NCBI GenBank assembly: GCA_904063045.1
Contig: CAJFCJ010000006.1
Span: 124,001 to 188,000, forward strand
Length of the DNA: 64,000 bases
Direction of reading: 5' to 3'
Source of the DNA: Dimorphilus gyrociliatus
Lineage: Eukaryota > Annelida > Polychaeta > Dinophilidae
A program made the position numbers and the translations under genes. The notes under the pieces were generated by a model that saw only the letters and a program-made list of their open reading frames with translations, had not been told where the DNA came from and made no database searches. How positions within the stretch are numbered: position 1 is the first letter of the stretch; the number at the start of each line of letters is the position of its first letter. This document shows positions 24,750 to 39,378 of this stretch, piece after piece.

Positions 24750-25265
24750 TACCATTAATATATTGAAAAAATAAATTGGCTTTCACTTAATTAAATTGAT
24801 TTGTAAACACTTTTGTTAAGATATTGAATAAGTTATACATTAGTTCCAAGCTATCAATCATTAAGAGTATTCGCTCATGAAATAAAAATGTATTGAACAC
24901 CAAACTGAACATCGATTTTTTAATTCTATTGTACTGTTATACTGCGTAATGTTTATATGAAATTTTATTTTATTTATTTATAATATAACAATGAAATATT
25001 TAAAAAATTAGAAAAGTTGCCCAACGCTAAAAATCAATCGAAAATATTGACTTTTTATTATTTAATATGGCTTGAAATGTAACAGAAATAATTAAAATCT
25101 AGAGTAAAGCTCTTGTTTAGGGGGAAATAGTTCTTGCTTCAGTAAACGTGTAATAATGATATATAGTTCGACCTTATGTATTCATCCGCGAGTTGGCAAA
25201 TTGAAAGTACTTAATAATATAGCATTCTTTTTATTTTTATGTTCTAATAATGATAGTTCTCGAAA
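24750..25265. other. Intergenic, AT-rich
   Basis: Between two same-strand genes; no exon or repeat of note was seen. Confidence 0.6.
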
Positions 25266-27656
25266 ATGAAGATCACGTTTTGGGTGATTCTTCCATTCTG
25301 TTTAGGCCAAGTGTTGAATTATTTCAATGCTTTTCAAGGAAATAAACATGGTCCGTTTGAGCGAAAATACAACAGTTTTTCAGAAACTGAAAGATTGAAG
25401 ATGGTAAACAAATCCAGAAATATGTTTTATTTTGCTTACAATAATTATATGGATCATGCCTTTCCTCTTGATGAATTAGACCCGATACATTGCAAAGGTC
25501 GAGGACCAGATAGAGAGCACCCGTAAGTAACAAAATTATATAAAAAGAAGAATCAAGCTACTAATATAATTAATTTCCAGAGAGAATATAAACATAAATG
25601 ATGTGCTAGGCGATTACTCACTAACTTTAATAGAGTCTTTAGGTACTTTAGCTGTAAGTAAAATATTCATAGGTAAAATTGCAATGTAATGATTTCCTTC
25701 CAATTAATCAGGTAATGGGCAACGCCTCAGAGTTTAAAAGAGCAGTTAACTTAGTAATAAAAAATGTTTCTTTTGATAAAAATAGTACTGTTCAGGTATT
25801 TGAAGCAACAATAAGGATATTAGGATCTTTACTATCAGCTCATATGATAGCAACAAATGAAATAAAGCTATTTGATAATTTGAAAATAGAAAATTACGAC
25901 AACGAATTGTTAAGTATGGCTCATGATTTAGCTACTAGGTACATATATATATATATATACAGTATATATTCACATTTCAATTCAAAATGTCTTCAAGTAC
26001 TAATGAGCATCAATTACTTAGATTATTACCAGCCTTTGAAAAGTCACCTACAGGCATTCCTTACCCAAGGTATAAGATATATTAGCTTAATTTGAAGAGT
26101 CAAGACTTTAATACCTATCGCATTTCGTTCATAAAGAGTCAATCTACAATTTGGAGTTCCGGAAGATTCCGTTAATACCACTTGTACTGCTGGGGCAGGG
26201 ACACTCTTATTAGAATTTGGAGCTTTAAGTAGACTACTAAAAGATCCTGTTTATGAGAGCGTTGCAAGACGATCAATTGAGAGATTATGGACACTGAGGT
26301 CAAATGTTACTGGTTTATTTGGTATGTTTGAAAAATGAAATATATCCTTTTGGAATAGGTAATTAATTGATGTTCCCTTTTCTTGCAGGTAGTATAATAA
26401 ATATGCAAACGGGGGAATGGGAAGAATCAATGAGTGGGTTGGGAGCTGGGATAGACTCTTTTTACGAATACTTACTGAAAAGCTATATATTATTTGGCAA
26501 CGAGAATGACTTGAAAAAGTTTAAGGAATCATATGAAACTATAAGGTTCTATTTACGAAAAGGCAGGCCAACATGCAATAGCGGGTGGGGTCATCCGCCA
26601 CTTTACGTTAATGTTAATATGAAAAGTGGAAAATTATTGAACAATTGGATAGACTCTTTACAAGCATCCTGGCCAGCAGTTCAAGTGATATTTGGAGATG
26701 TTGATGAAGCAATATGCACCCACGCCTATTTCTATGCAATTTGGAGAAAGTACGGTGTACTACCAGAGCGTTTTAATTGGCATTTATCTGCTCCAGACGT
26801 TTATTTTTATCCACTTAGACCCGAATTCGCTGAAAGTACATACTTACTCTATCAGGCTACAAAAAATCCATTCTATCTTCATGTTGGTAAAGATATTATA
26901 GAAAGCTTAGAGACTCATACTAAAGTAAAATGTGGCTTTGCAACGGTTCACAACGTTGGTGACAAAACGCTGGAAGATCGAATGGAAAGTTTTTTTGTAT
27001 CAGAGACTTCTAAATACCTATACTTGGTTCGTTTGAATTCTTTTTATATAATGTGCCCTCTGGTGTTTATATTTTTAATAATAAAAAAATACAAGGATCA
27101 GAAGGTTTTAAAAACGTTAAAAAAAAAGACGTTAAATGTACGTGATCGCTGTATTTCGTCTATAGCTATTTGACGAGTCCAATCCAGTAAATATCCGACC
27201 CACCGATTATTTATTTACTACGGAAGGACACATCTTTCCAATGTCAAACGAACTCAGAAAGAAAGCTCCTTTCGTTGAAGAAAAACAGACGAAATCTAGT
27301 AAGAAGTCTACTGAAAAATCTCTAGTAAAAGAAATTAAGAAAGACGAAGACGAGAATACAACCACTAAAACAAAGGACAAAGATTGGAAAGGCAATTTAA
27401 AAGCTTGCAAAGAAATCGATAATAAAAATCGTTTGATAGCTTTTTCACCTCTTCCAAAATTTGAAAATTCAAGTGTTTACGTAAGTTTACTTGAAGATTT
27501 TTTTTACGAAATTATAGTAATACTAATTAAACTTTTATCCACAAAAATTACTAGTGTAATCGACCAGAAGTGAGTGAAAGAAAATTTTCACTTCCCATCT
27601 ATGAGCGTTACTTACAACAGATAGACGCTATTGTAGGAGTTGAACCTGTTCTGTGA
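25266..27656 (+). CDS. EDEM1: ER degradation-enhancing alpha-mannosidase-like protein 1
   Basis: Eight exons: 25266-25522, 25581-25653, 25712-25938, 26022-26069, 26137-26321, 26389-27026, 27166-27480 and 27555-27656, giving 614 residues. A signal peptide opens the protein ([20 protein letters not shown]). The GH47 fold is clear: [52 protein letters not shown] and [27 protein letters not shown] marks the end of the catalytic domain. A lysine-rich linker follows, and the final exon, reached by a GTAAGT donor at 27481, encodes [20 protein letters not shown], matching the EDEM1 C-terminus. Reading through that donor gives a false early stop at 27573. EDEM1 trims mannose from misfolded glycoproteins to send them to ER-associated degradation. 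Confidence 0.93.
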
Positions 27657-27759
27657 TACTTGATTTACATTGCTCAAATTATAAAATATACAGTAATACA
27701 GTATATACACTATAAATTTATATGTTTATATATATTTTATTTGTTTAATACAAGATGAA

Positions 27760-29344
27760 TTAAGCATCATCTTCTATTCTGTTGGTTATCGCTGCTCGTA
27801 ATTTATCGCTATTAATAAAATTATCAACATATGATTTGTAGTGAGGATTTAACAAATATTCAGGAATTCTTTTAAGTACATTTTTCTCTACTTCGTATGT
27901 CCTAGTTTTTAAAGAGAAATAATATCAGTCTTTTTTATATCTAAAGATATAAGCCTACCTTAGTCGGCACATAGCGGCTAGTATTGGTGATATTTTCCTC
28001 TCCAAATGATTCGATAAACAATTGTCAACGTATAATCTATTGACACATATTTCGGTTTTGGCATCTGCCAGAATCTTTTTTACATCATCTTCCAAAACTT
28101 TTCGATTTCTAATAGAACTTCTAATTAAATCAAAAGCTAATTCGGAGCGTGCCTGAGAGGCAGTTGATTGTAACAAATTAGCAACAGCTGTGAATTGTGA
28201 CAATAGTTCTTGGTCTAAATCTACATTGAGAAGGGAAAAGAATAAGTCAAACTTTAAACAAACATCGAACTATGTTCAACGGATGATATTTTATATCAAC
28301 CACAGATGGCAAACGTAAAAAGAAAAAAAAGCAAACGATATCTTACGTAATACATTCTCTTCAGTTAGTTGAACTCCTTTAAAGTTAAGTTGAAAGCTAT
28401 TTTTAGAAATGGAATCAATCGAGAGTCCACCAATTCTTGAATCGATTAGCAGAGTTTTAGGATTTTCCGCTAAAAGTGTAACAGTTAAATATATATTAAA
28501 AAATTATTTAGTGGTATTATTTACCTTCATTAGATATAGTAAGCATAAATAAATCTGCAACTGATGCTATTTCTGAGCAATTAATTGATCCGTTTAAAGT
28601 CCATGTTTCTCCGTCAACTTCAATAGCTAATGTATGTTCATATCCAGTGTCAATTAGACAGCATACAGAATTACCATTCTTTAATTTATTTAAAAAAGAA
28701 CTTTTATGGACGTCTTTGGCAAATTTACGAAAGAATGGTAAGGCTATACCATAGTGATGATCAATGCCAAAATGTAGATTGCCATACATACTGTAAATAA
28801 AAATAAAAGATATAATACAATATATCTATTCAAATTGCAAACGTCTTATTCATTACCATTCTTCAATTGATATCACGTTAGATAAGAAAGAAACATTTGT
28901 ATCTTTTCCTTTTTCACTATTAAACAGTTGACTTGTTATTTGAAATGCTCGTTTTTTGAATTCAATACTCTCTGGACTAATAATATGCAAATGAGTAAAA
29001 AGATTTTGCTAATTAAAAATACTTATTGTATTTTATTGCAAATAATGTTTAGAGTTGGTTTACTTACCTATTTGTTGTCTTAAATAATTCTTCTCTGAGG
29101 AATCTACGGGTCTTTCTCCTTGTTTCGTCAGTTTTTATATCAAATAACTTCCTTGTACCGATGGCTAAAAATGAATATGTTTCACCAATTTCAGGGCGAA
29201 AAGGCGGCTTTGGAATAACCTGTTTAAACCTAATTTCCTGTTTAAAACATTTAAAAACACGAAATGAACCAAATCTTCTAACTTGGAACCTATAACAGGA
29301 TCGAAGACAAACGGTAGTTTACTTAATCTTCTCAATACACCCAT
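27760..29344 (-). CDS. Divergent acyl-CoA dehydrogenase-like protein, C-terminally short
   Basis: Minus-strand exons 29297-29344, 29068-29237, 28857-28976, 28525-28790, 28347-28469, 27959-28220 and 27760-27901 join in phase to 376 residues. The middle beta domain reads EVDGETWTLNGSINCSEIASVADLFM and LLIDSRIGGLSI, in the arrangement of FAD-dependent acyl-CoA dehydrogenases (flavin- and substrate-binding loop, then L.F..V). After that only about 135 residues of the C-terminal helical bundle remain, and the usual Y/F..YEGT..I catalytic region is not seen. The N-terminus is basic and may target mitochondria. Hits may lie nearest ACAD9/VLCAD relatives, but I cannot name an ortholog. The first donor (GTTATA at 29296) is non-standard and is the weakest junction. 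Confidence 0.62.
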
Positions 29345-29811
29345 CCTAGACTGATGCTATTTACTAATTAATCACTTCGTTACAATTCATTTCAGTTTTA
29401 TTTTATCACCTATCGTACGATAGGTCAAAGTAACCTTTATCATCTGTCCTTCAATGTACTCGATATTGATAATGACGCGTTCATCATCTAGTTTTTCATC
29501 TCTTGATTATTTTTAATATAAACATACCAGTTGTAATTCTGTCTATACAACTACGCTATGCGTGTAAAAATGTTTTCCCTAAGGAATGCGTTTGGCATTA
29601 TGATAAGAAGATAACTAAAGTAATCAGCCTTTAGTGATTTCGAGATAGTCATAGAAGAATTTTCTTTGATATGGACTACAAATATCTGTGTAACAAATAT
29701 TTCGAATTGTTAGGCGCTAAAAATATTCTATGTAAAGTGTTTTTCAATTGGATAAAGCTAAAGCGAATCAGCGTCCATATTATAAATCAATCGTCACCGA
29801 AATAAATAAAA
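29345..29811. promoter_or_regulatory. Divergent intergenic region, ACAD-like / GPR107
   Basis: These 467 bp separate two divergent start codons. No exon was seen. Confidence 0.45.
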
Positions 29812-32742
<2,931 letters not shown>

Positions 32743-33133
32743 TCAATAAAAAGAAAAGGAAAAACTTTTGATACAAAATATTTAAAAGAAACAAAAAATA
32801 AAAATTAAATATTGCATATTTTTTATTTGTACATAGAAAGTAGTTATTTTAATTTATGTTTTTCAAACAATAAACTCATACTTTGACGACAGCGATTAGA
32901 AGCTTATAACGGATAAGTTATTAATATTCATACGAAAATATGCTAATAACCTCGTGAATGCGCTGATCACACTTTAATAACTCAGATCCGCGGTATTTTC
33001 AAGTTTGCCTTTTTGATCGCTGCATTTGTGCGGCTAGATTATTCGAATAAAATACAGCTTCATAATATTTTTTGGAAAAAGAGCATAATAATAATTTAGC
33101 TTCAACTTTCATTTTTCTTTTTGGGAAAAATAT
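32743..33133. other. Intergenic between GPR107 and NR5A
   Basis: The 3' flank of GPR107 and the possible distal promoter of NR5A. No coding sequence was seen. Confidence 0.5.
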
Positions 33134-36100
33134 ATGAACATGATGCGTTTGATGACTTTTGAAGCAATTGCTGCTAGAGAGGAAGAATCCGTTGTATTTC
33201 ACTATCTATCATCAATGGGTGAGTATATATAAAAATAATAAATAATAAAAAAATACTAGGCATTACAAGCTTTTAAATTTAAACTCTAATTGAAATAAAA
33301 AAAAAAAGAAACTTTAATAGTGAATTACTCATTGAGTTCAATTGTTCAAAAATAAAAGTAAAGGGTAAAGATGAATAGATAATATATTTTACGAATGAAT
33401 ATTGATGATCGCATTTACTAAAAATTTAACAACAGTAATTATTTGAATGGCCGATATTATTTCTTTTGATAATTAAGAGAGATTAACTAATTGATACACG
33501 TTAAGAAAATGATTACTTCATAGTTGAAGTTATTTGTATTTAAATCACTTTAGTAAACAACCGTTATAAGTGATATCAATAGTTTGTCAACACATTCTAC
33601 ATCAAGCTCGTGTCGAATTACCCTCTATTTCTTTACCGAATTGTTTGCGTCGTGCGTTTCGTAAGTAATGTATTATTGTACGATGACGCCCTATAAATAT
33701 TTTTAGAACAATCAAAGTGAAAGTCGAGAAGCTGCTACTTTTTACACGACGGAAATCGAGCAATCAAGCGTGTTATTAATCAATAAATAAATTTGTTCAT
33801 ACATTTGCGCTGTTGATTCGAATTCTTGGCTCGAAAATATTTCGCGGGTTTTCTTCTACACTTACGTCATGTTGATTACCGAGTATTTGTGTGAATTATT
33901 AATAGTTATATTCTTTCAGTGAAATTGAATATATGTTTGATAGAATAGCGAATATTTTATTCAATTTGCAACAATAAAGCAGTATAATAGGACAACTGAA
34001 AGAAAATAGTCCGCGGCCCACTTAGATTTAAATGCGCATGCGCAGTGTAGCAGAAGTATTGAAGGGAACGTTCAGCAGTCAGGCGAATTTTCGCTAAATT
34101 TGCGGATAATTTAATGTTGACACAACGTCCTGGCCACTAAAGAAGAGTCGGGAGGTCTTGTAGGGACGATTAGTCCCCGCATTGGCCATCTACATAAAAC
34201 TTTAAAGCAGGAATCTCGCTTAATTCACGAACGAGATGAGAATGATGAAGGTACGGCTTTTTGGTCGTTGACCTCCCTTAATCGACTCCCTCTTGATCTT
34301 TTGCTCTATATATTTTTTTTATCTTAAGACGTTTGTCCGATTATGTTTCCAAGTGTTCATAATCTATGCAACGACAGAAAAAGATCGATCGATGCCAATT
34401 TATCATTTATGATAGCGTAGAAAGCGGACACCGCAAAACTGTTGCAATACTAATCAACTAGCAAAATTTAAAGCCAATTCTGCACTATGGACAGGCTATA
34501 TTGAAAAATAATCGAAAGATGCTAAAGAAACTCGGAGGCAACCCGCGGAGTAGCTAGATCCGCTCTTCGTCAGATAAGGCCAGTTGTCTTTTAGGCCTTG
34601 TCTATTCAGAAATTATAGTTACGACAATTATGTCTGTATAAGTTGTTCATTGTCATAGCCTTGGTACTAGGCCTTCCGTAGCGTTCATTCAATTTTATTT
34701 TGCAAGGTCCATATGCTTTGGGAGGATTTTTTTCATTTTTTTGTTATTGACTTTTGTTAAACTTCTCTATTATTCATTTGTACTTTTTTAAACAATGACC
34801 TCGACTACCAGTACAATATATAGTATAACTAATACGGGTTTTAAAATGCTAATTACTACAGGTGCCGGTAGCTCAGAAGGTATGCCTGCATTAAATAGAA
34901 GCTTTAATCCCGTTCCCGAAGAATTGTGCCCCATTTGTGGAGATAAGACTTCTGGCTACCATTACGGCCTCCAAACTTGTGAGAGCTGCAAAGGCTTTTT
35001 CAAGAGAACTGTCCAGAATAAAAAAGTCTATTCGTGCGTTGATAATCAGAACTGCCCGATTGACAAGACTCAGAGAAAACGATGCCCCTACTGCAGATTT
35101 CAAAAGTGCCTAAATGTTGGAATGAAATTGGAGGCTGTGCGAGCCGATAGGATGAGAGGTGGAAGAAACAAATTTGGTCCTATGTATAAAAGAGATAGAG
35201 CTTTAAAGCAACAGGCATTACGTCAGCGCCAACAGCTCATGTACGTTCAACATTCAACGCCCATGGATCAAGCTAGCACTCCAGATATTAAACCAGATGT
35301 ATCCAGGCTCTATCCTCCCGTTCCAACAAATATGGCATCAGGACCAACGTCCGCCTCGTTCTACGAATCATCCGCAAATTTCTCCCCTACTGGTTATCAG
35401 CCTCCCGACATAACCGACCTACGAATGCCGTCGCCAAACGTACCTGAGATAGTTCGAACTTTAACTCAGGCTTGTTCAACGTGTGACGGTGAAGAATTGA
35501 AAATTAGACTTGCCAACACAATTGAACAGGAAATGATGAAATGGGTTTCATCAAGCTCCTATCCACCTTTCGTCAATGAGCAAAATGACTTAAGTTGCGA
35601 AATATTACACCTGTTGTGCAGGCTTGCCGATTTGAGTTTATTTCATTTAGTTGAATGGGCAAGACAAGCCATCTTCTTCCGAGATTTACAAATCGATGAT
35701 CAAATGAAGCTTTTACAGACCGCTTGGTCTCAATTACTTGTCCTTCATTTCCTCTATCGTCAGATTCAAGCCGACAAGCAAGACGAACTCATACTAGTAC
35801 ATGGTCACTCGATTTCATTCGATTTCATCCGGCGGGTAGGTTTAACAGACTGGATCGCTATTTTAACAAATACTACAAAGAAGCTTAGAGCCTTGAACAT
35901 TGACGAACAAGATCTCGCTTGTATTAGATATTTAGTACTCTTAGAGCCTGACGTTGCTGTTACAGATGAAGCTAAAATAAAGATAGAAAATTGGCAGGAC
36001 CAAGTTAGCAGAGGATTACAAGAATACACAATTAGTTGTTACTTCCATGCCCACGATAAATATCAGAAATTAATCCTCATGCTACCTGAACTTAAGCAAC

Positions 36101-36201
36101 TGGCCGTTAGATGTGAGAACTACTTGTATAAGCGTCATCTAGATGGTGATGTTAAAGAACACAACTTGCTTATGGAAATGTTGCACTCTCAGAGAAATTG
36201 A
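33134..36201 (+). CDS. NR5A: Nuclear receptor FTZ-F1 / NR5A, with two possible first exons
   Basis: The main exon ends at 36201. Two starts are possible. An ATG at 34795 opens a single-exon frame of 468 residues. Alternatively an ATG at 33134 opens an 85-bp exon (33134-33218, donor GTGAGT) that joins in phase to an acceptor at 34861 (ACTACAG), giving 474 residues beginning [18 protein letters not shown]. Both share the DNA-binding domain, [20 protein letters not shown] to [15 protein letters not shown], and the FTZ-F1 box [21 protein letters not shown] ligand-binding domain fills the C-terminal ~250 residues, ending in the AF-2 helix [12 protein letters not shown]5A receptors bind as monomers to an extended half-site and control development and steroid-related genes. 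There is no intron within the domains, which is unusual for the family. Confidence 0.93.
33219..34794 (+). promoter_or_regulatory. NR5A leader / intron region
   Basis: This is the intron of the upstream-start isoform and the 5' region of the downstream start. It includes a locally GC-richer segment (about 34010-34250) with GCGCATGCGC (34033-34042), a palindrome matching the NRF1 binding-site type. That makes an internal promoter near 34,000 plausible. Confidence 0.45.
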
Positions 36202-36590
36202 TCTGTGAAAAATAGAAGAAATTATGTCTTTCTGAATGGGTGAGAGAGTGCTCTTAAGAGTTTTTTCCTTTATTTTGTGCCATTTATTTTTTTCAATTAT
36301 CCGATCCGTTTTGTTATTTTATGTACTCTTATGTTAATTATGTTTTATTTTTTTGTCATTTTTTAATTGTCAACACATACTTTACATAAGTCATTTTTAT
36401 TAAATACTGCCATGTTTAAGCGGCTGTCGTATCTCATGGATAATGTTTTTGTTTTTTCTTTTTTTTCGCTAAAAAACAGTGGCCATATGTATTTAGGTAT
36501 ATTCGTATATATTCCCACATATATCAAATCTACTTTCACATTAAATAAAAAAACGTATTATAAACAATAACATAATCTCATAAATGTATG

Positions 36591-36623
<33 letters not shown>

Positions 36624-37464
36624 CTGTATATAATATATTACAAGATATTGTAAATATTTTTATTTATTGTATATTAAACAGAAAAACAAAGAAAATCCAT
36701 TATAAATCTTATATCAGCATAAATATAGATTATATATAATATGCAAATTAGCATTATACACGCATATATATATATATATATTTATTTATTTATTAAAGAA
36801 AGAATGTCATGTTATATGCATATATTGTACTTTTTTAGATCAGTTTTTTTTATAAAAAAAAAAATAAGAACATTAGTGTAAAAATTATTTTTGTTGCTTA
36901 TGAACGAAATTTTTTGACCAATTTTTCTCAAATTTGTTAAATGCTTTATATAACTTTTTTCGTATATCCGCAAATATACATAAATACATAACTTTTCAAC
37001 AGAGAACGTATATATACATATATATATATTTTATAAAATAAATTCATTTCTATACATTATTTTTTATCACAGTGCCCCGTCTGGCAACACACTTATCATG
37101 ACAACACACAGCACGAAATTAATCTAAATAAGTAAAGAAAAAAAAATATTTAAATTAATAACAACTTACACGCTGTGCATAGATAAAAAGCAGTCAGCAA
37201 AAATGTCGGTTTTGTTCTTTACTTTTTTATGAGATTCATCAAAAAACATTTTTATTTATATTTTTTGTTTTTTTTTTTTAAGTATCTTTTTTTTTAATTA
37301 TTATTTTTACTACCAAATTTCAGTCTGTGCAAATTAAGTCTTTTGCATTGATTTTAAGCTTTTTTTGTTTTTTTTTTCTTTTGAATTTTCAATGCTTTAT
37401 TTCGTTCTTTGCCTAATTTTATTTTTCATTAACTTAATTTATCTTTTTTTCTTCTTATTAATAT
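36202..37464. other. Convergent intergenic, low-complexity
   Basis: The 3' flanks of NR5A and the EEIG-like gene. It holds long (TA)n tracts (36596-36622 and 36762-36781), poly-T and poly-A runs and no supported exon. Confidence 0.6.
36596..36632. repeat. (TA)n microsatellite ending ACTGTATATAATATAT
   Basis: About thirteen TA units run directly into a copy of the ATACTGTAT motif found at eight other places in the window. Confidence 0.9.
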
Positions 37465-38844
37465 TCATGTCCTAATAGAATTTTTTCGCTTGTCTTCCTC
37501 GTTTTCGGAGTCTTTGTGCGATAAAAGTGTATCAATTATACTTCCATTGTTAGGCCGAGTTTCGCCAACGTGTTGTTCGATTTTTCCCTGTTAGATGTTT
37601 TGTTTTTAAAATAATGTAACAGTGTTATATTTCAAAGATTAATTTCCAAAAGGAAGATAATAATGTTAAGAAAACTCACTCTCATATGGTATCTATCATT
37701 TTTCGGCCACGTTGACGAACTTCCCGTTGTGCAAAAAGATATCATGTCTGCTCCTGAACTAGAGTGTCGACTGTGACCTGTGCTGTATCCAGAGACCTAA
37801 AAATATAGACAGAAGGAATCATTATTATTGATTTATTGGCTGTTTTAGGTAAAAAACGACTAAGGAAAGTTTAGAATATAGATATTAGAATAAAGGAGAG
37901 AAAGCTGTGTGCAGTTCGTCCGATCCAAAATAGGCCTCAATTGAATTTGAATTTCAAATAGTCATTGCTGTAAGGGACTATAATTCCCCAAACTACTTCA
38001 GTTTTGCTTTTAAATTTGTTGATACTTTAATCTCATCAGCAGCCCTTTTTGTTCCTGTTCACTCACTCATAGAATAGGGGAAAAAATTTACATTCAACGC
38101 ATATTTCGGGATCTATTCCAATCAAAGGAAAGATAAAAATCATGATTGATAGACGAAACACAATTTAGCCATTCTGTTTAGGACGAACTATACCTTCATA
38201 TCTACCTGACTGCCGTGCCTGGAATGACCTTTACCAACTCCCCCTTCTGGTTCTTGACTCATGTGAACATGATTACCTCGGGTTAAGCTACCGAAACCCG
38301 AAGATAGTGAAGCGACACTTGCGCCATCTTCTGTCTTCGATTTGGAATCCGTTACATCGTTGGTCTGTTCAGGCTCCTTACATATAAAATTTGGAGTCCC
38401 TTCAGCGAGTTTCATGCCTAATTTAATGCAGAGAAGAGTGTTATCAGGGCGTTTCTTAACATCGTACGATTTGAGTAAACAACGTTTTCGTATAGGTTCG
38501 CCATTTTTGGCATATTCAGCAAGATCTAATTCCACGTATCCTAATTTTTTATATGACTTCCCTCCCTGTTCATCCAATCGAACAGATATTCTTACCAGAT
38601 ATGTTTTTAGGACGTCTGTCGAATTATTCGCTGTCATTTTCGCGGTGAAAGTAACATTGTGATTCCAAGCAATTTCGTGATTTTTTACTTGAACTTTCTC
38701 TGAAATATTATTCTCAACGCTTTTACCATCAACAATTCGAACCTTTACGAAAAGTGTGCCATTTGTTAAACTGACTGATGTTGCTCCTTCTATTGTTAAG
38801 TCAATGTCAAATTTCCAACGCTTCTTTTTCGACATGAAGGCCAT
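37465..38844 (-). CDS. EEIG1: EEIG/FAM102 family NT-C2 domain protein
   Basis: Minus-strand exons 38194-38844, 37680-37796 and 37465-37587 give 296 residues. The protein opens MAFMSKKKRWKFDIDLTIEG, matching the start of EEIG1/EEIG2 (FAM102A/B), whose N-terminal C2 domain follows: NGTLFVKVRIVDG, a long beta-rich core, KSYKKLGYVELDLAEYAKNG and LLKSYDVKKRPDNTLLCIKLGM. The remainder is Ser/Gly-rich and disordered (SSGFGSLTRG, HSRHGSQVDM, GYSTGHSRHSSSGAD). In mammals the family is linked to oestrogen response and to signalling at the plasma membrane; NT-C2 domains are thought to bind membranes. An acceptor-like ACAG lies 3 bp upstream of the ATG, so a non-coding leader exon is likely. Confidence 0.88.
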
Positions 38845-39378
38845 CCACTGTAACCAACCCAACAATATATATTATAACAAATGTTATTTATAGCAGGACT
38901 ATAAAAGTCTCAGTTATCTCAATTTTTTTTTTGCCTAGAGTCCACAACAAAAATGGTTAATTGATACAAATTTCAATCGCAATAATCAACGGCCATTTAT
39001 GATTATTGAAAAGCATCATATAGAAAAATGGTAATCTGTAACTCAATTTCCGAATCAGAATTGATACTGCAGTCTAGTAGTGAAAAATATTCCCAGAAAA
39101 AATAACAAAATTTAATTTACATTTATACCGGAAGTATTCTACACGTTTTCAACTTCCGTCGATACTACTAAGGCCATCTACAGTTTAAGAGAAGTGAACC
39201 AAGTTTTTATTTATTATTTAAATATTAAATGTAACGAGTAGACAATTCTTTTATATACAGACTGTACATACACTTCAAGTTGGTTTTCATACCTAATACC
39301 ATTAGTATTTTTCTTTTTTAAATACGAATCATTTAACAGTCTATACAATACAACAATAACAATTTTATTTTACTATAT
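38845..39378. other. Intergenic between EEIG-like gene and BRPF1
   Basis: The 5' flank of the EEIG-like gene and the 3' flank of BRPF1 on the same strand. No coding sequence was seen. Confidence 0.6.

Noticed and set aside
27481-27573. Read-through extension of EDEM1 to a stop at 27573
   Set aside because: A GTAAGT donor at 27481 and acceptor at 27554 join in phase to an exon matching the known EDEM1 C-terminus, so the extension is intron sequence.
28517-28789. Isolated short genes at 28517-28789 and 27955-28203
   Set aside because: They are internal exons of one acyl-CoA dehydrogenase-like gene; phases match across all seven exons.
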